From the NCBI GenBank assembly GCA_973895155.1, contig OZ316899.1, positions 12,586,001 through 12,650,000 on the forward strand: a DNA stretch of 64,000 bases. The letters run 5' to 3'. The DNA is from Marsupella aquatica (lineage: Eukaryota > Marchantiophyta). Positions within the stretch are counted from its first letter, which is position 1. Every line of letters begins with the position of its first letter. This document shows, in pieces, positions 1 through 9,798 of this stretch. The position numbers and the translations under genes are program-made. A model generated the notes under the pieces. It saw only the letters and a program-made list of their open reading frames with translations, did not search any database and was not told where the DNA came from.

Positions 1-40
1 TGACACCTGGAAAGGCTGGGCGGCGACCCTACCAAAGGAA

Positions 41-2263
41 GTGCAATTACATTTTGCACGGGAGGAGGATGCATGCTTTACGGCCATGCAGACCAAGAAG
101 TACCAGGGCTTCATGGCCGAATCCAGCTTGGAAACCTTCGTAAGATTACCATGGCTGAAGCCGGAGGTGCCGGACTCAGACTTATTAGAATTTGTGGGAT
201 CATGGGAACCCGAGACCAATTCCACGAGGGTGTATGGGAAGGATTTCTATCTCACTCCCCGGGTGATTGCCGAGGTGTTTGGCTTGCCGATGGGTAATAA
301 GACCAAGGTTGATACTAGGAAGACCTTACCTGACAAGGAGTTCCGGTCGTTCCCAGGACCATCAACAAAGAATGGCTTCTTCCGGAACACCTGCACCAAC
401 CCACACATCGGAGAGATGATCAATTTCTTGCGGGTGACCATGCATTGTAACTTGCCAAGGGCAGAGATCGGCAAGGCTCAGGTCTACCTGGCAGAAAGGC
501 CAGACCCAAGCCGGGATTACAACGGGTACCTCCTCAACCAACTGAAGAAGATCTTGAAGGAGGAACAGCAGGTGATCGGCGTGGGAAGCGTGTCCCGGCT
601 TGGCTATCACATGCCGTTGTTGTGCCGGTATGCCAGAAGTCAAATCTTTGCCCCAGTACTTCCCCTATCGGCAAGGGCACCGGAGGAGGTTCTGGAGCAG
701 AGGCCGGCAACAGAAGAGCCCAACCAGCCTGCCAGTCCTACAATCGAGCAAGTGTTTTGACCAAGGAAAGAAGACTTGCCGATGCAGCAATCAGGCATGC
801 AGAATCTGCTGAAAATGCTGGAGAAGGAGAGAATGGCACCAGCAACGGCAACGGCACCGGTACAGGACACTGCCCCAGAGGCCGGCCTAAGCCGACTCAA
901 GAGGGAAAACCCCTTTACCGGAGCCAAGGAGAGAAGGAGGCGGGACACAAGCCGGGAGTGCAAATGTATGTGGGAGCCTCAAGCCCCGAATCGGAGGCAG
1001 AGCAGCCTAAGACTCCTTCCCGAGGAGAGCAGAGGGAGAGGACAGCCTGGAACCCATAGGAAGAACAAGAGCCCGTGATCTGTGAGGCCATTTTCACGGC
1101 AGGACCAGGGGAACAGAGGGGGAAGCCGGGAGTCCAAGCAGTGGAGGAGGCAGTGGAGGACTACAGCAATGATAACTTTGGCTATGGGTCGGATCATCAT
1201 GTTCCAGGAGTAAGGACCTGTGACCAATTTATCTCCACGCTTCCAAGAGTAGTTCGAGGGGACCCCACCCAACAGAGTAGCCTCGAGTCTCCCCCACCAG
1301 AGGTTGCTCCCTCGAGCTTTGACGGCATAAAGCAGACGGCACAAGAATTTCAGGAGCGACTTAGGGAGGAAGAGAAAGCAGCCCTGGCTAGGGAGAAAGA
1401 TTTACCGGGAGGAGATTGGCCGGAGGACATCAGGCGGCTTGCCAAAAAAAGAGGCCGGCAACAGAAGAGCCCAACCAGCCTGCCAGTCCTACAATCGAGC
1501 AGGTGTTTCGGCCAAGGAAAGAAGACTTGCCGATGCAGCAATTAGGCATGCAGAATCTGCTGAAAATGCTGGAGAAGGAGAGAACGACACCAGCAACGGC
1601 AACGGCACCGGTACAGGACACTGCCCCAGAGGCCGGCCTAAGCCGACTCAGGAGGGAAAACCCCTTTACCGGAGCCAAGGAGAGAAGGAGGCCGGAACAA
1701 AAACCGGGAGTGCAAATGTATGTGGGAGCCTCAAGCCCCGAATTGGAGGCAGAGCAGCCTAAGGCTCCTTCCCGCGAGCAGAGGGAGAGGACAGCCTGGA
1801 ACCCAGAGGAGGAACAAGATCCCATGGTCTGTGAGGCCGTTTTCACGGCAGGACCAGGGGAACATAGGGGGAAGCAGGGAGTCCAAGCAGTGGAGGAGGC
1901 GGTGGAGGACTACAGCAATGATAACTCCGGCTATGGGTCGGATCATCATGTTCCAGGAGTAAGGACCTGTGGCCGATTTATCCCCATGCTTCCAAGATTA
2001 GTTTGAGGGGACCCCACCCAGCAGAGTAGCCCCGAGTCTCCCCCACCAGAGGTTGCTCCCCCGAGCTTTGACGGCATAAAGCAGACGGCACAAGATTTTC
2101 AGGAGCAACTCAGGGAGGAAGAGAGGGTAGCCCTGGCTAGGGAGAAAGATTTACCAGGAGGAGATTGGCCGGAGGACATCAGGCGGCTTGCCGAAAAAAG
2201 AAGCAACCCTCTTGCCACCGTAGAAGAAATCCGCAAGGCGGCTTGGGAATAGAGGCCGAGGTG
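41..2263 (+). pseudogene. LTR-resident ORF of family A, N-terminal domain, broken
   Basis: The reading starts mid-protein with the globular domain (FYLTPRVIAEVFGLPMG; NGFFRNTCTNPHIGE; PRAEIGKAQVYL), as in the fuller copy at 31790-33499. It is open to a TGA at 758-760, where the other copies have an Arg codon. After that come a frameshifted stretch and a tandem repeat of the same sequence (open 1416-2006). This domain also occurs in the LTR ORFs of families B and C. It vaguely recalls plant mobile-domain or 'putative plant transposon protein' families, but I cannot confirm a named family. The copy is clearly dead: stops, frameshift and duplication. Its function is unknown. Confidence 0.75.
700..2200 (+). 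repeat. Tandem duplication of about 750 bp inside the LTR ORF
   Basis: Two copies, 700-1450 and 1451-2200, both begin GAGGCCGGCAACAGAAGAGC and both end GGCGGCTTGCC followed by an A-rich run. The other A copies (31350-32040 minus) have one copy only. The junction lies where AGAGGCC follows an A-run, so microhomology may have helped. The copies differ at scattered sites, so the duplication is not very recent. Confidence 0.85.
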
Positions 2264-2264
2264 G

Positions 2265-3539
2265 TTGATGCCGATGACTTCTACTTACTCCACCTATGCT
2301 AAAGATAGAGCCATGGAGTACGGGGAGATGTGTGGGGACCTGGCGCTCAGCATCTTTGGGGAGGAGTTGGAGCAGGGACCTTTCTACCAGAGGGAGAGGT
2401 TGGAGAAGCACCGATTAGAAGAAGCGGTGGCTTTGGAGAGAAGCAAGAAGGACGAGGTCATCCGGCGGCTTAGGGAGAAGGAAGCCGAGGTGGAAGTCAT
2501 GCAGGCGGCCAAGAAAGCCCAAGATGAGCTGCGGATTAAGCGGCATGAGCTAAACATCATGCAGGGGCAGTTGGATACCGCTCAGTCTGACAATCAGATT
2601 ATCAAAGATAAACTGACTCGGACCCAAGGAGAGTTGGCCGACGCAGTCAAGGAAAGAAAGAAATGGAAGCGAGAGCTAAGGGACGCAGAGGAGGCCCACT
2701 TAGCAACCAACAATCGGGCCATGACGGAGAACCAGAGAAGGGAGAGGGCATTAAAGGGGGAACTCGAGGATATCCGCAGAGCCCTTGAGCAAAAGGAGGT
2801 CGAGTTAGGGAAATCCTATCAAGGGATTATTGCGTTGCAGCAGGAGCTTGCGTCCCTGACGGCCAGCTTCAAGGCCGACCTCCGTGAGAAAGACGACCAG
2901 CTCGACCAGACTTATGCCAAGATGAATAAGATGGAGTCTGAGGTCGTAGCAGAGCTCAACAAGGAGCTAAGAGCAACCCAGGAGGAGAGGGCTACCTTAA
3001 AGAAAGAATTGGAGGAAGCCAAAAAGGAGCTGGAGGAGGCGCGCAAGGACCTGGATGAGACCCAGGAGGAGTTGGAGGAAATCACAAGGAAGATGGAGAA
3101 CCTACAGCGGCGGGCCGACAACCAAACGGAGCGGCTGAAGAAACAAGCCGCAGTATTTAAATGCTTGGCTTCATCAGGTCCAACTCCAATTGGGGCAACC
3201 CAGTTACCAGGGGTAGTATTGGCCGAAGGACAAGCCGAGACACTCACCCCGGTGCCGGAGGTAAGTGGCAAGGGGAAGGAACCTGCTGTCAAAATAGGGA
3301 AGAAGAAGAAGCGGAAACCTTCTAGGTCTGGGAGTTATACGGCTTCTCAAGCCGTTGTGACCGAGAAGATAAACCCGGCACCAACCTCCGGCATCGACAC
3401 GGCAGTGGATCCACCAGTCCTAGGAAGTGGGGATGGCAAGGCCGAGGCCGGGACAACCAGTAATGAAGCCGATGTCCTGAGGATAAGCAAAGAGGTGGGA
3501 AAGGGCCTCAAGGGACACGCAGGGTGTATGGCTGCTTGA
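2265..3539 (+). pseudogene. LTR-resident ORF of family A, coiled-coil segment
   Basis: This 424-codon open stretch is rich in Glu, Lys, Leu and Arg with obvious heptads (for example LEEAKKELEEARKDLDE), predicting a long coiled coil over about residues 50-290. A Pro/Ala/Gly-rich segment and a basic KIGKKKKRKPSRS patch that could be an NLS follow. It matches the C-terminal half of the fuller copy at 29855-31771. True homology ends at about 3472, where element E interrupts. The last 20 or so codons and the stop at 3537-3539 belong to E. The homologous C-terminal tail resumes at 5705. Self-association is inferred from the heptads; nothing shows expression. Confidence 0.75.
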
Positions 3540-5700
3540 GATAGGAAACGGTTGCAAACAAGACAAAGTATCTACCCTAACCTTTCATCCACATCATCAC
3601 AAGCAAGCAAGCATGCTTTCGAAACTCAAGCCATTTACATACTCATATCCAATCACAATCAAAATAACTAGTTCAAGCTTCCCAATGTAATCCTCACAAG
3701 TCTAAGCCCAACATTCAATTGGTCACCATTCCTTTTCCAACACTTGATTGCACACAATCCCTTGCAACCCTCTAAGGTACACAAGTTCAAGCTTACATCA
3801 ATGTGGTCAAGTTAAGGGTCACTCTTGGTTGTGGCTAAGACAAGTGGGACATCCAAAGGTATGCAAGGCATCTCTATGCACCATTCAAACATCCAACTGT
3901 TGAAACATGGAAAACTACTTTCGAAAAGTGACCTAGGGTTGGTCAACAAACTCCTTAACAAACATGGAATTGACCTTAGTCCCTTCCTCTAGTAGAACCA
4001 CCAAGTACAATCCACAAACAACCCATTCCATCAATCGAAAATGCCTTCACTCTTTACTCTTGCAACTTCCCTCATGTATAATAACTACTTTCGAAAGTAC
4101 CTTCATCCAACCCATCTACTTTCAAAAACACCTTCAAGCTCACAACAACATTCGAAAATGGCATGAAGACATTCATTCTAATTATTCCATCACTCATAGC
4201 CAAAGCAAGGCATCAACACACATCTCAAAAACGAGGATACCTCTCCTCTAAATGCATAGCAAGAAGGCACATGTAGCATCATGGCCTCCAAGTAAAAACA
4301 TGGGTCACAAGCAAGACCCTCCTAGCAAAAATGAATCATCACCAAGTCTAATCATCAACCAAGCATTCAAAATCCCTCCATAGCCTATCCAAGCTTCAAA
4401 ACCCTAGTCTCCTTATCTCATACTTCCTTCTATCAACCAAATCTACTTTCGAAGCTTCAAGTCAAGGAGTTTACAAGAGAGTAGGCCTTCTTAGTGAGCC
4501 ATCTCTAATGCAAGACTCCCAAGCTTCAACAAGATTAGGTCTCATCTCCTCTAAGCTTTTGAAAATCTCCTACAAGTCCATTCTCCTCAAAACTTGAAGC
4601 AACAAACCTACATTCGAGTATGCCTTCTTGTGGGCAATCTCTCATGCAAGCTCCTTATACTTCCTACTCACATCCTACCTCCTTCCTAAGGCTTTGAGTC
4701 AGCCTCTCCTACATTCGAAACCTCTCTCCAAATCCCTAGAAAAACCGTCACAAAACTCAATCTCTTCACATTCAAAGCTTCTACTCCATCTATCTCTTCA
4801 CAAAATCGCCTCTACATCTCCTACCCTCAAAATCCTAAGGCCACGGCCAAGGAGGAGGGCTCCCCCTTCACTCATGCCTCATGCTCGAGCTCCCCTCAAG
4901 AGGTTCGCTCCTACAACTAAAAATGGGACTTAACACTCCAAAATGGCAAAACGGCAGCACTTCAGCAGCATCTAACCTCCGAACCCTTGGCCACTCGAAC
5001 TTCCTCCTTTAGTACCCAAGTGGGAAGGCCCAGGGCACCCACAAGCTCCTCCACTTATGGTTTTAATCCTCGTTGAATCACAGCCCTCGATCTCACACCA
5101 ATTAGATCAAACGGCCAAAAATGAGCCAAAAAACCCCTCCTTAGTAACTTGTAAACCAAATGAGCTTCGACCTTTTTGAAAAAGCCACGACCTCCACCAA
5201 GCCCTAACTCACATCTCCACCTTCAATCCAAACCATCCATTAACCAAAACCAAGATCCACCGTTGAAGTAGATACATTGAATCTGGTCCATTTAACACAA
5301 AAATCTGAATCTGGTCCAAATCTCACAAAACTGATGCACTTGGACCAAACCCTCTTACATGCCTTGAACCTGGTCACCTCCTCCATGTATTCAATGAACC
5401 TGGTCACCATGTTGCCAAAACCCTAAATACCTTGCTTGTTGAGCAAGCAACCTCCATTCCACCAATCCGCCAAATGATAACTTAATCACTGGTCACAAAT
5501 GAAAAACATACCCCACAATAGTAACAAGGGTGGGTAGGCTTGACCTCATCCCTACCTTGACCCTCATAACTCTACTTCCTCCTTCACCTTGGTCAAGTTA
5601 GCTCAAGTCAAGTCAACTTGCCCAAGTTAGAAGCAAAATAGGTTTCAACTTCCTTCACAAAACATGAGGATTCCTCCTTTAGGATGGAAACCTCATGACA
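3473..5700. mobile_element. Element E: 2.2-kb TG...CA insertion, probable solo LTR or non-autonomous LTR element
   Basis: The insertion is defined by comparison with intact A LTRs. Homology stops after AATGAAGCCGA and resumes at CCGAGGTACCAGATCC. Ends are TGTCCTGAGG...CCTCATGACA, a near-perfect 10-bp inverted terminus with LTR-type TG/CA, flanked by a CCGA duplication (3469-3472 and 5701-5704). No convincing ORF lies inside (the longest is about 100 codons). The interior is AT-richer than A and holds several TTCGAAA words. A solo LTR fits best. A small LARD-like element is possible, and I cannot fix its strand. Confidence 0.7.
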
Positions 5701-5900
5701 CCGAGGTACCAGATCCTCCACTAGAACATGCCGGGGAGGCCGTGGCCGATGCTGAGGCCGAAGCCGAGGGTGTACCCAGTCAGGCCGATGAAGAGTTGAC
5801 TCGGTCCGGGGCAGGTAATCTGTCAGAGGACGGACCAACGGCAGTGGCTGCGGAGGAAGCATTGGGGGCGTCCATTGAGGACCAGCCACCGGGGTCGTGA
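5701..5900 (+). pseudogene. LTR-resident ORF of family A, C-terminal tail after element E
   Basis: This resumes the reading broken at 3472: an acidic Glu/Ala-rich tail ending ...GASIEDQPPGS and stopping at TGA 5898-5900. The other two A copies end in the same way (GASIEDPPPVS at 29855; GVSIEDPPPVS at 44748). The stop marks the change from coding to noncoding LTR. Confidence 0.75.
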
Positions 5901-6537
5901 CGGTGTAAGGGAGTCGTCCCTTTTAGGGAGGGTGGACGTGGAGGTAGGAGGCGTGAGTGGGCAGGGCGGGCGCTGATCTCCAAGTTTAGACTAAGGATCA
6001 GGACCAGGAGACTGCCCTGACACTTAGATTAGTGGGATTGCGGATCCACGAGTAAGGGCGACACTTATGCTCCTGCCTCGCTGTACATAGGTAGATTATA
6101 GTTAGGTAGATTACAGATAAGTAGATTAGGCTTACGCTGCAAGGAATCAGGCGGATCCACAACCAGGATACGTACCTGGGCTGCGGGGAGTTCAGGGCCT
6201 CTTCTTTAGCAAGTTTTTAGTTGCACCAGCAGGGCTGGGATCAAGTAGTAAGAGAAGCTCTCGGTTAGTTATACAGTGACCCTTGTGTATATTCATGTTT
6301 CCTCATGCCTAAGAGTTGACCTCATGGCTTAGTTTGCAGAGCTTATGTATGAGATGTACTGTTTGTATGGCAAGTGCATGGTATAACTCAGTCAGAAGGA
6401 GTCATTTTGCTATTTGTGTGTCGCATTAACTTGTGTGAAGAGTGCCCACATCAATGAAGGGAAGTAGCAAGGGAGTGAGAGTTGGATGTGTTGAGCTGAG
6501 AGAGGTCTTAGCGGCTTAACCAAGCCAATTGAGGATC

Positions 6538-6553
6538 ATTCCGGCGGCGGAAT
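6538..6553 (+). promoter_or_regulatory. Conserved inverted-repeat motif ATTCCG-GCGG-CGGAAT in LTR A
   Basis: Six-base arms flank a 4-base loop, followed by CAAACATACCTAA. The same core and following bases recur about 170-270 bp before the LTR end in family C (13143-13158, 39776-39789) and in D (16616-16629), and in the minus-strand A LTRs (29183-29198, 44078-44092). A conserved cis element is inferred from the recurrence. Its role is unknown. Confidence 0.6.
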
Positions 6554-6694
6554 CCAAACATACCTAATGGAAGACAAGGAGAGAAATACAAGGGAGGGCC
6601 TAGAATAGGCCGGCTAAGTATCTCATGACCCGATGAAGGATCTGTCCAGTATATGTGTGTAAAATGTTAATAGTAGTAGTAGAGGTGATTAGCA

Positions 6695-6798
6695 GCGTCC
6701 CATGCCGCTAAGCCACGGAAACGGCCTCGTCAAGGATGAAACCTGCGGGAATCGGCTTGTGCGGGGGGGGTTCTTGGGTTTGGGGAGCCATGGGACGC
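6695..6798 (+). promoter_or_regulatory. Inverted repeat framing the LTR A 3' end (possible RNA stem)
   Basis: GCGTCCCATG (6695-6704) pairs perfectly with CATGGGACGC (6789-6798), 6 bp before the LTR end and 10 bp before the PBS. It is preserved in the minus-strand LTRs (around 28944 and 29038; around 43839 and 43935). A leader RNA hairpin beside the primer site is a reasonable inference. Confidence 0.5.
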
Positions 6799-6807
6799 AC
6801 CACATTT

Positions 6808-6828
6808 TTGGCGCTAGATGGAGGGGGC
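6808..6828 (+). other. Primer-binding site, family A (plus copy)
   Basis: TTGGCGCTAGATGGAGGGGG begins a few bases after the LTR's terminal CA. The same string follows the C LTR (13340-13360) and lies beside the minus-strand A LTR (43810-43830). A TGGCGC start is usual for Athila/Tat-type elements. I cannot name the primer tRNA. Confidence 0.75.
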
Positions 6829-6873
6829 ATTTTCTAAGCCGTGAGATATGAAGTTAGGAAGGAAGCGTGGGTA

Positions 6874-7863
6874 ATGACTGAAACTACGCCAAGAGAGGAA
6901 AGAGCGATTCAACGGGAGAGAGCTCGTCTGCAGCAGCTCGTCGGGTGGCATGATACACAACGACTGAGAGGGGCAGAAAGAGCTAGTAGCTCTGTAACTA
7001 AAAGTGGCATCGAAGAATACATACCAGAAGAAGGGTGGGTAAGGAGAAGTGAGTCTCCAACCGACATGGGGGAACCAGAGGCACGGCCAGATGAGAGGCC
7101 AGGGACCAGACTGAGCCAACGGTCGCATATTCATTACAAGGCCTTTCATGGAAGAGGAGATGAGGATCCGGACAAATGGTTGGATGACTTCGAAGGAACC
7201 GCTGCAGCAAATGGAGAATCGGCCATCAAGATGCAAATTCTTCCCGGCCTGTTCAAGGGTGAGGCTAGGCCTTGGTACAGAGCATTGGACGTAGAAGATC
7301 AAGCCATCTGGAATACTTTCAGATCACTATTTATCAAGGAGTTTCGACCCATTGGAACTTCAGAGTTAGCAGTGCTGAAGTTGGGACAACTTCGGTTCAA
7401 GGAGAACAAATCCTTTAGGAAGTTCTTGCAACGCTTCCAAAAGCTGGTAAGACGTACAAAGACCAATGCATCTGAAGGTATGCAACTTCAATGGTTAGTG
7501 AATGCTTTGCCACAGAAGATGAGTTTTGCAATTAGGAAGGAGAACCCAGAGACTTTAGCCGAGGCAATTAAGGATATTCAATTATACATTAATGCAGATA
7601 TCACAAGCCGAAAGAAACAGCTTAAGTCTGAGAGTTCCTCATCGGAGGAAGGATCACCCCATAAGAAAAAAGATAAGAAAAAGAAACATTCTAAGAAGTC
7701 AAGAAGTGATAACTCAAGCTCGGATAGTGGGAGTAGCAAGAGTGAGTCATCTTCTAGTTCTGAAGAAGAAAAAACTAGGAAAAGGAAGGACACAAGGAGG
7801 GGAAAGATGAAAGTCAAACTAGAGGCTAAAACACCAGATAACATCGTAGCCCTTACCGAGTAG
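6874..7863 (+). pseudogene. gag: Gag (matrix/capsid part), family A plus copy
   Basis: The start chosen is ATG 6874, which matches the start of the minus copy; the frame is open slightly upstream from a GTG. The retrotransposon gag core (about residues 75-235: ...DEDPDKWLDDFEGTAAANGE..., ...LPGLFKGEARPWYRAL..., ...LVNALPQKMSFAIRKE) is followed by a Lys-rich run (KKKDKKKKHSKKS) and a Ser/Glu-rich run. It would form the virus-like particle. A TAG at 7861-7863 ends it, where the related copy at 42772 reads CAA. The nucleocapsid part continues past the stop, so the gene is inactivated. Confidence 0.85.
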
Positions 7864-8695
7864 CTTAAGGCTATAATAGCAGAGGTAAAACCAAAGAAGA
7901 AGGTAGTACAGGAGGATAGCTCTGTATGGTGTGCCTTATGTTATAAAACCGGACACCATAAAGATGCGTGTCCTAAACTTAATACTAGTCATGTTTGGCA
8001 TGTGGCTGAGGTCAGACCATGTCAGGGAGAAGTAGAGTACTTTTTAGGGGATGTTGCTGATAGTGTTTTCGGCATCAGTGAGACTGGAGCACGAGACCTA
8101 TCCAACAGACCTGCATCTCTCTGGTCAGGATTAAGGAACAAACTGGGAGAGATGTATCCTCGGATTATTCAGAATCCGTCAGTACCTCCTAGGCCAAATG
8201 TGCAAATATTTGCGGCATGCTATAATTGTGGTCAACCTGGTCATTTTGCTAGAGAATGCCCGAATGCACGCAAACAAGGTGATGGACAACCAGCTTAGCT
8301 ATGTATGGGATGCCGACAGGAGGGTCACATGCTAGGACAATGTCCTACTTGGTTGGCAGGCCTGGCCGCAAATCATAAGCTCTTGCTAGTCAAGGTTTTA
8401 CCGCCAGGTACTACCCCCGGAGGAGTTCAAATCAACCACATTGAACTTGGATGGCAAATAGATGCCGAAGCAGAGTTCGGACCATCCGATGATGAGGCCG
8501 AGGCCCTATCAACCTTCTCAGAGGAGGATTTGGATCATGATTGCTACTGGGTCTCTACTCGATCTACCAGAAGGAAGGAAAGGTGGGATGGGCTGGCCAA
8601 AAATAAAGGGAAGGATAAGGAAGAAAGAATCGACTCCTCGTCAACATCAACAAAGGGGAAGGAAAGGCGCCGGCAACACATGTAAGCCATGAGCC
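7864..8695 (+). pseudogene. Gag nucleocapsid region with three zinc knuckles, family A plus copy
   Basis: Three CCHC-type knuckles: CALCYKTGHHKDAC (about 7930-7971), CYNCGQPGHFAREC (about 8219-8260) and CMGCRQEGHMLGQC (about 8302-8343). They would bind the genomic RNA. The frame is cut by TAG 8296-8298; the minus copy has CAG there (GQPAQLCLGC). An acidic stretch (around 8460-8560) follows. The reading then shifts near 8690 before the protease. Confidence 0.75.
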
Positions 8696-8750
8696 CCCCC
8701 ATGAGCCCAATCCTTCACAGGAGAGCGACTTCAATCGAGATCACCCTAGG

Positions 8751-9331
8751 TTGGTCTACCCCTCTATTACGGCTAGTGTTAAGGAACAATTGCGAGAATT
8801 AGAAACCCTGGAGAATACCGAAGCTATAGCCAAGGATGTGAAACGAGCAAAAGCGTTGTTTGCTTTGGAGGATCCAATGGCTGTGGAAACCAACGTGGAA
8901 AAACAGGCTGAAGCCAAGATGAAGACACCGCTAGAAGAGAAGCCGATAGTTCCCTATGACCTGGCTAAAGATGTGCTAGAATCTAGAGTCTCGGCAACCG
9001 TAGGTCAACTATTGAAAAATAGCCCGTACTTCCGGAAGCAGTTAAGGAAGGCGATTCTTGGCAAGACAAGATTACCCAAGGTAGCAACCAAATCCGATGT
9101 GCTCATGATAGAAGAAGATCAAGGAGCCCCAACATTACCATTAATGATTCAAGGAGAAATATTATTGCGAGTACCCATTGATGGAGGATCCGGGGTATGT
9201 ATTATGATTGATTCAACAGCAAAAGGATGGGGTCTAACGCCGGAGATGACTGGAAGAGTGTTAAACATGGCCAATGGGTATCAGGTCATTCCCACGGGAG
9301 TGTTAACCGGCATCAAGACTGAGATAGGAGG
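8751..9331 (+). pseudogene. Retropepsin region, family A plus copy, cut by element C
   Basis: Conserved aspartic-protease start RVPIDGGSGVCIMID near 9169-9213, with DGGS where many families have DSGA or DTGA; this type occurs in Athila/Tat-like elements. The upstream part (VSATVGQLLKNSPYFRKQL) matches the minus copy at 41185-41718. Homology ends at 9331 (...TEIGGV), where the C LTR begins. The codons after that to the stop at 9420-9422 come from C. The downstream pol of this A copy is not in the window. Confidence 0.8.
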
Positions 9332-9690
9332 TGTGACGCCGCCGGTACGGCGAGTAATGAGTAATTCAGTCTGGACCGCGCTTAGCACGCACGTTAGGGG
9401 TATCTTAGGCCGCTATTATTAGCATAACGACATTATTTAGGTAACCATTATGAGTAGGAAATCATTAGTTAATAAGGGGAAATCATGTTCTGACTGGCGG
9501 CGTGTTGCCATTCGCACGCCCGGGTTGCGAGCGTGGAGGGGCCCCTCCCTCGGGTCCGTATAACGAACTTAGGGAAGCGGCCACTGACACGCGCTGACTC
9601 AGACCGGCGGAGTGGCCGGTACACTACAAGCATGAACGGTTCAGCCTATAGGCAACGAGGAGACGTCGGGTGATCGACAAACCCTCAAGG

Positions 9691-9697
9691 TATAAAA
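9691..9697 (+). promoter_or_regulatory. TATA box of LTR C
   Basis: AAGGTATAAAAAGGGAGCC is a textbook plant TATA context. It lies about 108 bp before the LTR ORF's ATG (9799) and is preserved in the second copy at 36329-36335, with the same spacing. It implies that transcripts start near 9720 and carry the LTR ORF first. Confidence 0.7.
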
Positions 9698-9798
9698 AGG
9701 GAGCCGACCCTTTGTAGTGCACCAGTCCATCAATCCACACGCCAGCTTCGACCCCAGCTCTCTCGTTCTCTCTTAGTTGCCACTGCTATCTCCTCTTA

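Larger units (their letters stand above)
1..6804 (+). mobile_element. 5' LTR (partial) of plus-strand Ty3/gypsy element, family A
   Basis: The sequence matches, in opposite orientation, the LTR at 28938-33614, so the window opens about 880 bp inside this LTR. It ends in CACCACA at 6804, directly before a primer-binding site. It carries the LTR-resident ORF (41-5900, broken), a 750-bp tandem duplication (700-2200), an insertion of element E (3473-5700) and a noncoding 3' part of about 900 bp (5901-6804). Without E and the duplication it would agree in size with the 4.7-kb LTR elsewhere. The noncoding tail holds no ORF but has two conserved inverted-repeat motifs, listed separately. Confidence 0.85.
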
